Source of the DNA: Gaiellasilicea sp963829845
Lineage (GTDB): Bacteria; Actinomycetota; Thermoleophilia; Gaiellales; Gaiellaceae
Assembly: GCA_963829845.1 (NCBI GenBank)
Contig: CAWHKD010000019.1
Location: 1 to 64,000 of the forward strand
Direction of reading: 5' to 3'
Length of the DNA: 64,000 bases
The position numbers and the translations under genes are program-made. Positions 9,623-17,259 of the stretch are shown here, piece after piece. The stretch's first letter is position 1. The number at the start of each line of letters is the position of its first letter. The notes under the pieces were generated by a model. The model searched no databases. It saw only the letters and a program-made list of their open reading frames with translations, and was not told the origin of the DNA.

Positions 9623-11290
9623 ATGGCGACCGCTCTGCCGTCGAGCCTCGAGATCGCACAGGCCGCGACGCTCACGCCGATCGAGGAGATCGCGGCGCTC
9701 GCCGGCCTCGAGCCGGACGAGGTCGAGCCGTACGGTCGGACGAAGGCGAAGATCGACCTGTCGGTGCTCGACCGGCTCGCCGCCACGCCGGATGGGAAGC
9801 TCGTCTGCGTCACCGCCATCACCCCGACCAAGGCCGGTGAGGGAAAGACCACGACCTCGGTCTCGCTGACGCAGGGACTCGGCCACGTCGGCCGGAAACC
9901 GGTGCTCTGCCTGCGCGAGGCGTCGCTCGGGCCTGTCTTCGGGATCAAAGGAGGAGCCGCAGGTGGCGGCTACGCCCAGGTCGTGCCGATGGAGGATCTG
10001 AACCTCCACTTCACCGGGGACATCCACGCAATCGGGGCTGCGAACAACCTGCTCGCGGCGCTGCTCGAAGCGCACATCCTGCACGGCAACACGCTCCGGC
10101 TCGACCCGCTCTCGGTCGGCTGGCGGCGGTGCGTCGACATCAACGATCGGGCGCTCCGGAACGTCGTCGTCGGCGTCGGCGGCCGCGCGAACGGCTACGT
10201 CCGCGAGAGCGGTTTCGACATCACCGCCGCCTCCGAGGTGATGGCGATTGTCGCGGTCGCCCGCGATCTGCACGATCTCCGCGAGCGGCTCGGCGCAATC
10301 ACGGTCGCGTACACATTCGAGGGCGAGCCCGTGCTCGCCGAGCAGCTGCAGGCCGCCGGCGCGATGACGGTATTGCTGAAGGACGCGCTGAAGCCGAACC
10401 TCGTGCAGACGCTCGAGGGTCAGCCGGCGCTCGTCCACTGCGGCCCGTTCGCGAACATCGCCCACGGCAACAACTCGCTCGTGGCAGATCTCGTCGCGCT
10501 GAAGCTCGGTGACTACGTGGTCACCGAGTCCGGCTTCGGCGCTGACATGGGCATGGAGAAATTCCTCAACATCGTCTGCCGGGCCGGCGGCCTCAGTCCG
10601 AGCGCCGTCGTCCTCGTCGCCACGGCGAAGGCGCTCAAGCATCACGGCGGTGACCCGGACGGCGGATTGGCGGCGATCGAGCTTGGTGCAGCGAATCTGC
10701 GTCGCCACCTCGAGATCGTGCGCGAGTTTGGGCTCCGGGCGGTCGTTGCCGTCAACCGCTTCCCCGGCGACACCGACGCAGAGGTCGAGCTCGTGCGCCG
10801 GCTCGCGCTCGAGCACGGCGCCCACGCCGCCGAGCTGAACGAGGCGTTCGAGCGGGGTGGCGAAGGCGCGGCGGCGCTGGCGGAGGCGGTCGTCGACGCT
10901 GCCGACCACCCGAACGAATTCGACTACACGTATCCGATTGATGCCCCGATCGATGCAAAGATCGAGGCGATCGCGACGCGCGTCTATGGCGCCGGTAGCG
11001 TCGTCTTCCTCCAGACTGCGAAGGACAAGATCAAGCAGTACACGGCAAACGGCCTCGACCGCCTGCCGATCTGCATGGCCAAGACCCACCTCTCGCTTTC
11101 GCACGATCCCGCGCTGGCGAACGCGCCGACGGGGTTCGAGGTGACGGTCCGCGACGTGCGTGCCTATACGGGCGCCGGCTGGCTCGTGGCGTTGTGCGGG
11201 ACGATGCAGACGATGCCGGGCCTCGGCACTGCGCCCGCCGCCTTCAACGTCGACATCGACGAAGACGGGCGCACCGTTGGGCTCTTCTAG
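9623..11290 (+). CDS. fhs: Formate--tetrahydrofolate ligase
   Basis: Cytoplasmic enzyme joining formate to tetrahydrofolate using ATP, giving 10-formyl-THF. The protein is 555 aa, normal for the family, with the nucleotide-binding motif ITPTKAGEGKTTTSVSL (residues about 66-82) and characteristic GGGYAQVVPMEDLNLHFTGD, FANIAHGNNS and FGADMGMEKF blocks. The ATG at 9623 is supported by homology to family N-termini. The next gene, a cyclodeaminase-family protein, overlaps the 3' end, so both probably form a one-carbon module that interconverts formate, formyl-THF and methenyl-THF. The frame is intact. Confidence 0.97.
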   Translation: MATALPSSLEIAQAATLTPIEEIAALAGLEPDEVEPYGRTKAKIDLSVLDRLAATPDGKLVCVTAITPTKAGEGKTTTSVSLTQGLGHVGRKPVLCLREASLGPVFGIKGGAAGGGYAQVVPMEDLNLHFTGDIHAIGAANNLLAALLEAHILHGNTLRLDPLSVGWRRCVDINDRALRNVVVGVGGRANGYVRESGFDITAASEVMAIVAVARDLHDLRERLGAITVAYTFEGEPVLAEQLQAAGAMTVLLKDALKPNLVQTLEGQPALVHCGPFANIAHGNNSLVADLVALKLGDYVVTESGFGADMGMEKFLNIVCRAGGLSPSAVVLVATAKALKHHGGDPDGGLAAIELGAANLRRHLEIVREFGLRAVVAVNRFPGDTDAEVELVRRLALEHGAHAAELNEAFERGGEGAAALAEAVVDAADHPNEFDYTYPIDAPIDAKIEAIATRVYGAGSVVFLQTAKDKIKQYTANGLDRLPICMAKTHLSLSHDPALANAPTGFEVTVRDVRAYTGAGWLVALCGTMQTMPGLGTAPAAFNVDIDEDGRTVGLF

Positions 11291-11822
11291 CTTCCTCGAC
11301 GCGAGCGTCAAGGAGTTCCTCGACGCGGTTCCAGCGCGGACGCCGGCGCCCGGAGGCGGCGCCGTAGCCGCTGTGGCCCTCTCGCTCGCCGCGGGTCTGA
11401 CCGGGATGGCGGCGCGGTTCGCCCCCGACGACTGGGAGCGCCGGGCCGAGATCGTCGGCCGCGCCGAGGAGCTGCGAGCCCGCGCCGAGCCATTGGCCGA
11501 CGCCGACGCGAAGGCGTACGGCGCCTTCATGGCCGCGCGCTCGGATGAGAGCGTCGAGCGGATCGTCGCGATCCCGTTCGAGCTGGCCGAGCTCGCGGCC
11601 GAGGTGGCCGAGCTTGCCGGGGCCGTCGCAGCCGAGGGAAACCCCAACGTCAGCGGTGACGCTGCTGCCGGCGCGGACCTGGCCGCCGCGGTCGCATCGA
11701 TCGCCGCCCGCCTCGTCGCGATCAACGCGCGATCCGGAGACGCGCGAGTCCACAACGCACGCAATCACGCCGTCCGCGCCGCGACAGCGTCTGGACGAGC
11801 GGCGGTTTCAGACGTGTCCTAG
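11277..11822 (+). CDS. Cyclodeaminase/cyclohydrolase family protein (FTCD_C-like)
   Basis: About 181 aa, all-helical. The motif TPAPGGGAVAAVALSLAAGL near the N-terminus and NPNVSGDAAAGADLAAA later are typical of formiminotetrahydrofolate cyclodeaminase and FchA-type methenyl-THF cyclohydrolase. With fhs directly upstream, a methenyl-THF cyclohydrolase role is likely. The start is uncertain: a TTG at 11277 gives MGSSSFLDASVKEFL and overlaps fhs by 14 bp. The last codons and the TAG stop lie inside REP copy 2, so the repeat supplies the C-terminal end (DVS). Confidence 0.82.
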   Translation: MGSSSFLDASVKEFLDAVPARTPAPGGGAVAAVALSLAAGLTGMAARFAPDDWERRAEIVGRAEELRARAEPLADADAKAYGAFMAARSDESVERIVAIPFELAELAAEVAELAGAVAAEGNPNVSGDAAAGADLAAAVASIAARLVAINARSGDARVHNARNHAVRAATASGRAAVSDVS

Positions 11823-11845
11823 GGACTGTCCCTGGGACACGTCCC
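11811..11845. repeat. REP-like palindrome, copy 2
   Basis: A 35-bp near-perfect palindrome: GACGTGTCCTAGGGACTG followed by TCCCTGGGACACGTCC. It provides the stop codon of the cyclodeaminase-family gene and shares its core with the copies at 8387 and 19439. Confidence 0.85.
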
Positions 11846-11899
11846 GAAACGAAAGAAATCCCCGCGGTGGTGCGCTCTCGAGCGCTCCGCCACGGGGAT
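11843..11899 (-). terminator. Rho-independent-type terminator of the cold-shock gene
   Basis: On the minus strand a GC-rich hairpin with arms around ATCCCCG and CGGGGAT (11858-11899) is followed by TTTCTTTCGTTTCGG at 11857-11843. It lies 19 bp after the stop of the cold-shock gene. Confidence 0.75.
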
Positions 11900-11917
11900 C
11901 TCGGTGTCGATGCCGTC

Positions 11918-12121
11918 TTAGACGGCGACGACGTTGAAGGCCTCGGGGCCCTTCTGGCCCTCGCGGGCCTCGAACTCCACCTTCGCGCCCTCGGAGAGGG
12001 ACTTGAAGCCCTCCCCGCCGATGCCGCTGTGGTGGACGAAGAGGTCCTTGCCTCCGTCCTCCGGCGCGATGAAGCCGTAGCCCTTCGCGTCGTCGAACCA
12101 CTTCACGGTTCCTGTTGCCAT
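11918..12121 (-). CDS. Cold-shock protein, CspA family
   Basis: A 67-aa single cold-shock domain that binds single-stranded RNA and DNA. RNP1 (KGYGFI) and RNP2 (DLFVHH) are both present, and the start MATGTVKWFDDAKGYGF is canonical. A strong ribosome site GGGAGG lies 8 nt before the ATG. The gene is monocistronic: a hairpin terminator follows it and about 70 bp of leader precede it up to the nearest recognisable feature. A long 5' leader, as in cold-inducible csp genes, is possible, but I cannot define its promoter. Confidence 0.95.
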   Translation of the reverse strand: MATGTVKWFDDAKGYGFIAPEDGGKDLFVHHSGIGGEGFKSLSEGAKVEFEAREGQKGPEAFNVVAV

Positions 12122-12226
12122 ATCTACACCTCCCTACCAATGGTCACGAACGGTAAGAGAGGTGCCGGGGCACTTCAGGTACGCGCTCTCAAGACTTGAA
12201 CGCCGCCAGCGTAGCGGCTTCGTGGG

Positions 12227-12316
12227 CTAACCGGGGGAGCCGGTCGTCTTCGCCATCCAGAGCAGGGGCCCGATCAGGCCGGCGAAGGGGACGCACACGA
12301 TCAGCATTGCGAGCAT
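12227..12316 (-). CDS. Possible 29-aa single-pass membrane peptide
   Basis: A short frame beginning MLAMLIVCVPFAGLIGPLLW ends KTTGSPG. The first 20 residues would form one membrane helix. A GTG at 12325 would add three residues. There is no strong ribosome site and no family is recognised. It fills the gap between the cold-shock and DUF72 genes, and similar tiny hydrophobic proteins are common in Actinobacteria, but chance cannot be excluded. Confidence 0.3.
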   Translation of the reverse strand: MLAMLIVCVPFAGLIGPLLWMAKTTGSPG

Positions 12317-12375
12317 CGGAGTCACGAGTTCACGCTAAGACGCCGCGTTCCTGCGCGCGTCGGCCCCGCGAGCGA

Positions 12376-13023
12376 TCAGGCGTCGTCCCCGCGGACGAGC
12401 TCGAGCAGCCGCACGGCGTACGCGGGAGCCGTCGGCGCGTCCTCGTGGCGGAAGTAGGCGAAGACGTCCACGCCCGCGGCGAGCAGCGGCTCGATCCGGC
12501 CGGCGATCTCCACCAGCTCGTCGTCCGTATGGGGAGGCTCACGGAAGCGGAGATACCGGAACGGCGCGTCGGCCTCCCAGTCGTTCACCCGTACCGCCGG
12601 CGCGACGTCGACGCCATCCCAGCTCTCGTCGCGCAGGTCGAGTGCGAGGCGGAGGTCGGTCGAGCCGAGCAGGAGCACGAGCAACCCGTCGTCGCGCGGC
12701 GACGGCACGACCACCCGCATCGGCCCCAGCCGGTCGCCGAGCCGCTGCAGGCGCTCCTCGACGGTGGCGACGTCGCGCAGCGCCCGCGGCGGCGCCTTGA
12801 CCGCGAAACTGAAGCCGTCCGGCACGGCCGCCGCCCAGCGCACGAACTGCTCCTCCGAAGGCAGCCGGTAGCCGGTCGAGTTGATCTCCACCGAGGGCAG
12901 ACGCGCCGAGTAGTAGGCGAGGAAGTCCTCGTTCGCCGTTCCCTCGGGGTAGAAACCGGGCCTCCACGTCGGATATGACCAGCCCGACGTTCCGACCGAC
13001 AGACGCTCTACATTGGAGGCCAT
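12376..13023 (-). CDS. DUF72 domain protein (YecE family)
   Basis: About 215 aa with the family start VGTSGWSYPTWRPGFYP, then VEINSTGYRLPSEEQFVRWA, FSFAVKAP and, near the end, VFAYFRHEDAPTAPAYA. DUF72 proteins have a TIM-barrel fold and no established function. The ATG at 13023 overlaps the ATG of the divergent thyX gene in a shared CATG, so the two genes are transcribed from overlapping 5' ends. A slightly later start for either gene is possible. Confidence 0.88.
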   Translation of the reverse strand: MASNVERLSVGTSGWSYPTWRPGFYPEGTANEDFLAYYSARLPSVEINSTGYRLPSEEQFVRWAAAVPDGFSFAVKAPPRALRDVATVEERLQRLGDRLGPMRVVVPSPRDDGLLVLLLGSTDLRLALDLRDESWDGVDVAPAVRVNDWEADAPFRYLRFREPPHTDDELVEIAGRIEPLLAAGVDVFAYFRHEDAPTAPAYAVRLLELVRGDDA

Positions 13024-13732
13024 GGCCCCAGTAGTACAAGACACCGAGCTCCCGGAGACGACGGTCTCCGTCCTCGACAAGGGGTTCCTCGCGCTCGATG
13101 CGGCCCTCGCCTCCGACCTCGCGGTCGTCAACGGCGCGCGCGTCTCTTTCAACCAGGAATCGGACGAGATGTCCGACCGCGACGCGGGCCTGATCCGCTT
13201 CCTCATCCGCGAACGCCACGGCAGCCCGTTCGAGCACGGCTACTTCCGCTTCCTCGTCAAGGCGCCGCTGTTCGTCGTGCGCGAGCACCATCGCCACCGA
13301 GCCGGCCACAGCTACAACGAGTGGAGCGGCCGCTACTCGAAGATGGACGCCGAGTTCTACATCCCCGACAACGTTCGCACGCAGGTCGGGAAGCCGGGCA
13401 ACTACAGGTTCGAGCCCGTTGACGACGGGGTCCGCGACGAGGTGCGGCGCGAGATCGAGGAGAACGCGCAGCACGCCTTCGAGGCGTACGAGCGAATGCT
13501 CGAGCAGGGCGTCGCGAAAGAGGTCGCGCGCGCCGTGCTGCCGCTCTCGACGTACACGAAGTACTACTGGAGCTGTAACCCGCGCTCGCTGATGCACTTC
13601 TGCGGTCTGCGCAACCACGAGAACGCCCAGTACGAGATTCGGCAGTACGCCGCTGCCGCCGAGACGTTCCTCGAACGACTGATGCCGGTCACGCACGCGG
13701 CGTTCGTCGCGAACGACCGCACCGCACCCTGA
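13022..13732 (+). CDS. thyX: FAD-dependent thymidylate synthase
   Basis: Makes dTMP from dUMP using methylene-THF and reduced FAD. The ThyX signature RHRAGHSYNEWSGRY is present near residue 95, with ARVSFNQESDEMSDRD upstream and LPLSTYTKYYWSCNPRSLMH downstream. The length of 236 aa fits the family. The start at 13022 (MAPVVQD) or 13013 is close to the divergent DUF72 start, leaving no room for an upstream promoter outside the DUF72 gene. The VOC gene follows by 5 bp. ThyX draws methylene-THF from the folate pool served by the nearby fhs. Confidence 0.96.
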   Translation: MAPVVQDTELPETTVSVLDKGFLALDAALASDLAVVNGARVSFNQESDEMSDRDAGLIRFLIRERHGSPFEHGYFRFLVKAPLFVVREHHRHRAGHSYNEWSGRYSKMDAEFYIPDNVRTQVGKPGNYRFEPVDDGVRDEVRREIEENAQHAFEAYERMLEQGVAKEVARAVLPLSTYTKYYWSCNPRSLMHFCGLRNHENAQYEIRQYAAAAETFLERLMPVTHAAFVANDRTAP

Positions 13733-13737
13733 CGCGC

Positions 13738-14103
13738 ATGGAGCGCGTGGTCGGGATCGGCGGGATCTTCCTCCGCTCGGCCGACCCGGCTGCCCTGCGT
13801 GCATGGTACGAGACCCACCTCGGGATCCCGATCTCGGAGTGGGGCGGGAGCGTCTTCATTGCCGAGACCGGGGACGCCACGGTCTGGTCGATCTTCCCTG
13901 GCGACAGCGAGTACTGGCCGGGCGGGCAGCAGACCATGGTCAACTACCGCGTTCGGGACCTCGATGCGATGCTGGCACAGCTTCGCGCCGCCGGCATCGA
14001 AGTCGACCAGCGAGTCGAGGAGCAGGAGTTCGGCCGCTTCGGCTGGGCCGTCGACCCCGACGGCAACCGCTTCGAGCTCTGGGAGCCGGCTACGCCGTCG
14101 TGA
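13738..14103 (+). CDS. VOC (glyoxalase/bleomycin-resistance) superfamily protein
   Basis: A 121-aa protein with two beta-alpha-beta-beta-beta units. The start VVGIGGIFLRSADPAALRAW and the end FGWAVDPDGNRFELWEPA are typical of VOC proteins; the final Glu of ELWEP is in the metal-ligand position. The substrate is unknown. It lies 5 bp after thyX and is probably cotranscribed. Its 3' end overlaps the convergent anti-sigma gene by 14 bp. Confidence 0.85.
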   Translation: MERVVGIGGIFLRSADPAALRAWYETHLGIPISEWGGSVFIAETGDATVWSIFPGDSEYWPGGQQTMVNYRVRDLDAMLAQLRAAGIEVDQRVEEQEFGRFGWAVDPDGNRFELWEPATPS

Positions 14104-14659
14104 GCAGGATCTCGTCCGACCCGTGGCGCGTGACGACCCAGCCGTCGTAGTTGCGCAGGCCGTACGGCACGCTCAGCGAGACCGTCGTCACCCCGGGATG
14201 GAGGGTGAAGCGACCGCAGGAGTCGGCCGGCTTCCCGTCCTTCGTCAGCCAGAGCTCGTAGTAGTCGTCGCGGTCGCGGCTCGGCTCGAGGCCGCGGACG
14301 TGCACGCGCATGGGCCAGTTGCCGGACGCGTCCTGCGGCAGGAGCTCGATCGATCCGCTCGCGCGGTCGGCGCCGTTCATCGCGATCACCTGCTCCGGCT
14401 CGACCTCTCCGTCACCGGCGCCGGTCAGCCAGCCCGCGCCGAACGACGCGATGGCCAGCGCCGCCGCGAGCAGGACGAGCGCGCGCCGCCGACGGCGCGG
14501 CAGCAGCGGCTCCGGCTTCGGAACGACGACCGCGTCGACCTCGGGCGAGCGCTCCGGTGGCGCCTCGACGGAGAGCAGCAAATCGTGCACACGCCTGAGG
14601 CGCTGCCGCTCAGCGGGATCCTCGATCTCGCCGACGAGCTCGTCGAAGCGGTCGTTCAC
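14090..14659 (-). CDS. Membrane anti-sigma factor (RskA-like)
   Basis: A 189-aa protein: a short cytoplasmic N-terminal part, one membrane helix at residues about 61-80 (ALVLLAAALAIASFGAGWL) and an extracytoplasmic domain with VRGLEPSRDRDDYYELWLTKDGK, the repeat-like fold typical of RskA anti-sigma-K factors. The N-terminal segment lacks an obvious HxxxCxxC zinc motif. It overlaps the upstream ECF sigma gene by 4 bp (ATGA), so it most likely binds that sigma factor and releases it on an envelope signal. Confidence 0.82.
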   Translation of the reverse strand: MNDRFDELVGEIEDPAERQRLRRVHDLLLSVEAPPERSPEVDAVVVPKPEPLLPRRRRRALVLLAAALAIASFGAGWLTGAGDGEVEPEQVIAMNGADRASGSIELLPQDASGNWPMRVHVRGLEPSRDRDDYYELWLTKDGKPADSCGRFTLHPGVTTVSLSVPYGLRNYDGWVVTRHGSDEILLTTA

Positions 14660-15270
14660 AGGAGCTCCTCGTCGAGCAGATCGGCCAGCCGCGAGAGCGC
14701 GCTCCGCGTCCGGGTCTTGACCGTGCCGAGCGGCACGTGCAGGAACTCGGAGATCTCGCTCTGCGAGAGCCCGCCCCAGTACGCGAGCTCGATCACGGGC
14801 CGCTCATGCTCCGGCAGGAGCTCGAGCGCACTGTGGACGCGCCACGCGAGCCACGCCGCCTCCGCCTGCTCCGGCGGCCCGTCCTCGCCGGAGGGCTCGT
14901 CGGGGACCTCGACCGGCGGCTCGGGCCGCCTGCGCGCGCCGTCGACGATCGCGTTGCGCGCGACCGTGTAGAGCCACGCGCCGCCCTGCCCGCGAGCCGG
15001 GTCGTAGCTGCCGGCCGAGCGCCAGATCGCGGCGAAGGCATCCTGGAGCGCGTCCTCGGCACGGCCGCGGTCGCCGAGCCGCCGCAGCGCGAGAGCGAGC
15101 ACGGGACGTGTATAGCGCCGGTAGAGCTCGTCGAACGCGTCACGGTCGCCGTTGCCGACGCGCTCGATGAGCTCCCCGTCCGTCAACTCCCCCTCGTGCA
15201 CCATCCGGATGCTTGCGGCTGCGCGCGTGCGTCGCAAGGTGGGATCGATCATGCTCAACGTCGCATCCAT
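14656..15270 (-). CDS. ECF sigma factor, SigK-like
   Basis: Sigma-70 family member with region 2 (FDELYRRYTRPVLALALRRL, then GRAEDALQDAFAAIW) and region 4 (LPEHERPVIELAYWGGLSQS, then EISEFLHVPLGTVKTR). The annotated ATG gives 204 aa; an internal ATG at 15204 (MVHEGELTDGELIERV) fits the usual family start and may be the true one. It is translationally coupled to the RskA-like anti-sigma gene. The target promoter is not evident nearby. Confidence 0.88.
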   Translation of the reverse strand: MDATLSMIDPTLRRTRAAASIRMVHEGELTDGELIERVGNGDRDAFDELYRRYTRPVLALALRRLGDRGRAEDALQDAFAAIWRSAGSYDPARGQGGAWLYTVARNAIVDGARRRPEPPVEVPDEPSGEDGPPEQAEAAWLAWRVHSALELLPEHERPVIELAYWGGLSQSEISEFLHVPLGTVKTRTRSALSRLADLLDEELL

Positions 15271-15279
15271 GCACTCGGT

Positions 15280-15945
15280 CTACGCAAGGCCCGACGACCC
15301 GGTTTGCAGTAGCCGGCCTCCGTCGACCGCGATCGTCGCGCCGGTGACGAAGCCGGCCTCGACGAGATAGAGGATCGCCCCGGCCACGTCCTCCGGCGAG
15401 CCGACCCGTCTCAGCGCCGTTTCGGCTGCACGCCGGGACACGTCGTCGCCGGGCTCGAGGGCCACAGGGCCGGGGGCGATCCCGCAGACACGGATCTCCG
15501 GCGCGAGCGCCTTTGCCAGGGTGCGGGTCAGCATCGCCTGCGCGGCCTTGGCCGCGCCGTGCGCCGCGAAGGCCGGCCAGGGCTGGTAAGCCGCGACGTC
15601 CTCGAGCATGACCACGAGCCCACGCGACTCACGGAGGTGCGGCACGGCCGCCTGGGTGACGAAGAAGCTTCCCTTGACGGTGGCGCCGAATGCGCGCTCG
15701 ACATCCTCTTCCGAGACGTCCTCGAAGCGGCGCGCCTCGAACCCGGCTCCGGCGCCGTTGACGACGACGTCGAGGCCGCCGAGCTCCGCCGCGGCGCGTG
15801 CCACGAGCGCGCGGGCCTCGTCGGCATGCGCGAGGTCGCCGTCACGGCTCCCCGCCGCGACCACCTCCCACCCCTCGCCGCGAAGCCGTCCCACGACTGC
15901 TGCGCCGAGTTTCCCCGTGCCGCCGGTGAAGAGCGCGCGCTTCAG
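15280..15945 (-). CDS. Short-chain dehydrogenase/reductase
   Basis: NAD(P)-dependent oxidoreductase of about 221 aa. The Rossmann motif ALFTGGTGKLGAAVV is present (a TGGTGKLG variant of TGxxxGxG), followed by VVVNGAGAGF, and the C-terminus has AGFVTGATIAVDGGRLL. At the usual YxxxK site the sequence reads PWPAFAAHGAAKAA, so the catalytic tyrosine seems replaced and activity is doubtful; pteridine-reductase-like members look like this. The start is unclear: the first family-like residue is a CTG codon at 15945 that overlaps the stop of the superoxide dismutase gene (CTGA). The substrate is unknown. Confidence 0.72.
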   Translation of the reverse strand: MKRALFTGGTGKLGAAVVGRLRGEGWEVVAAGSRDGDLAHADEARALVARAAAELGGLDVVVNGAGAGFEARRFEDVSEEDVERAFGATVKGSFFVTQAAVPHLRESRGLVVMLEDVAAYQPWPAFAAHGAAKAAQAMLTRTLAKALAPEIRVCGIAPGPVALEPGDDVSRRAAETALRRVGSPEDVAGAILYLVEAGFVTGATIAVDGGRLLQTGSSGLA

Positions 15946-16544
15946 CGCGCCTGCTCGAACCGCTTCGCCACTTCGTCCCAGTTGACGACGGCCCACCACG
16001 CGGCCAGGTAGTCCGGGCGCCGGTTCTGGTAATTGAGGTAGTAGGCGTGCTCCCAGACGTCGATGCCGAGGATCGGCGTCTTGCCCTCGGAGAGGGGCGA
16101 ATCCTGGTTCGCGGTGGACAGCACCGAGAGTGAGCCGCCGTCGGCGACGACCCACGTCCAGCCGGAGCCGAACCGCTTCACGCCTGCGTCGTTGACCTGT
16201 TCCTTGAGCGCCGTGAGGCCGCCGAAGGCGTCGATCGCGTCGGCCAGCGCGCCGGAGGGCTCGCCACCGCCGTTCGGGCCCATGATCGTCCAGAAGAGCG
16301 AGTGGTTGGCGTGGCCGCCTGCGTTGTTGCGCACGGCCGCCTGCTTGTCTGCCGGCAGCGTGTCGAGCTTCGTCAGCACTTCCTCGACGGGGGCGTCGGC
16401 GAGGTCGGTGCCCTCGAGCGCGTTGTTGGCGTTGTCGACGTAGGCCTGATGGTGCTTGCCGTGGTGGATCTCCATCGTGCGCGCGTCGATCGTCGGCTCG
16501 AGCGCGTCGTGGGGGTAGGGGAGGTCGGGAAGTGAGAACGGCAT
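15942..16544 (-). CDS. Superoxide dismutase, Fe/Mn family
   Basis: Canonical 200-aa Fe/Mn SOD that converts superoxide to peroxide and oxygen. It opens FSLPDLPYPHDALEPTID, and all four metal ligands are visible: His27 (MEIHHGKHH), His81 (ANHSLFW), Asp162 and His166 (IDVWEHAYY). GPNGGGEPSGAL and the C-terminal WWAVVNWDEVAKRF agree with the family. There is no signal peptide, so it is cytosolic. The gene is divergent from the second SOD-like gene, with about 100 bp between the starts. Confidence 0.96.
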   Translation of the reverse strand: MPFSLPDLPYPHDALEPTIDARTMEIHHGKHHQAYVDNANNALEGTDLADAPVEEVLTKLDTLPADKQAAVRNNAGGHANHSLFWTIMGPNGGGEPSGALADAIDAFGGLTALKEQVNDAGVKRFGSGWTWVVADGGSLSVLSTANQDSPLSEGKTPILGIDVWEHAYYLNYQNRRPDYLAAWWAVVNWDEVAKRFEQAR

Positions 16545-16643
16545 CACGGCTCCTTCGGCTCGGTCCATCGACTGGGCAATTGGGGGAAGGATATGCTCCG
16601 CGCCGTTCCCGACGAGTCGCCGAAGAGAACTGTGGAGGTATCG

Positions 16644-17255
16644 ATGTCGAGTTACGAGGAGATCCGGCCCCGCGAGCTGAACCCGGCCGTGCTGGAGCTC
16701 GACGGGATCTCGCGCGCGTCGGTCGAGGCCCACTACAAGCTCTACCAGGGCTACGTGAACAAGCGGAACGAGATCCTCGGCAAGCTCGGCGCGGCCGATC
16801 TCGGCAGCGCGAATCAGATCTACTCGGACATTCGCGCGCTCAAGGTCGAGCTCTCGTTCGCCGTCGGCGGGATCAAGAACCACGAGGTCTACTTCGAGCA
16901 CCTGGGCGGCCCCGGCGGCGACCCGAGCGGTGCGATCGCCGACCTGATCAAGCGCGATTTTGGCTCGGCGGACGCATGGCGCGACGACCTCAAGGCCACC
17001 GGCATGGGCGGCCGCGGCTGGGCGTGGACGGCGTACGACTGGGATGAGGGTCGCCTGTTCAACTACATCGGCGACGCCCAGAACTCCTATCCGATCTGGA
17101 ACGCGACTCCGCTCGTGGCGCTCGACGTCTACGAGCACGCCTACTTTCTCGACTACCAGACCGATCGCGGCGCCTACATCGACGCCTTCTTCAAGAACCT
17201 GGACTGGGCCGTCGTGAACGACTGGGTCTCGAAATACCAGATCCCGCTGCGCTGA
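16644..17255 (+). CDS. Divergent Fe/Mn superoxide dismutase-like protein
   Basis: A 203-aa SOD-fold paralogue. Compared with the canonical protein next door the N-terminal helices differ (ELNPAVLELDGISRASVEAH), but the four metal-ligand positions are kept: His30, His80 (IKNHEVYFEHLGG), Asp161 and His165 (LDVYEHAYFLDYQ). WAWTAYDWDEGRLFN replaces the usual Trp-rich block. Start ATG 16644 has GGAGG 6 nt upstream. Activity is plausible but unproved. It is closely related to the C-terminal half of the YceI fusion at 19973. plsY follows by 4 bp. Confidence 0.85.
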   Translation: MSSYEEIRPRELNPAVLELDGISRASVEAHYKLYQGYVNKRNEILGKLGAADLGSANQIYSDIRALKVELSFAVGGIKNHEVYFEHLGGPGGDPSGAIADLIKRDFGSADAWRDDLKATGMGGRGWAWTAYDWDEGRLFNYIGDAQNSYPIWNATPLVALDVYEHAYFLDYQTDRGAYIDAFFKNLDWAVVNDWVSKYQIPLR

Positions 17256-17259
17256 CGCG

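Noticed and set aside
9404..11764. 786-aa open frame antisense to fhs and the cyclodeaminase gene
   Set aside because: The frame is open because of high GC third positions in the real genes on the other strand; the translation has no domain and is Arg/Ala/Asp-rich.
13013..13206. Longer N-terminus for the DUF72 protein reaching 13206
   Set aside because: The extra residues are antisense to thyX and unlike any DUF72 start; the family-like sequence begins at VGTSGWSY.
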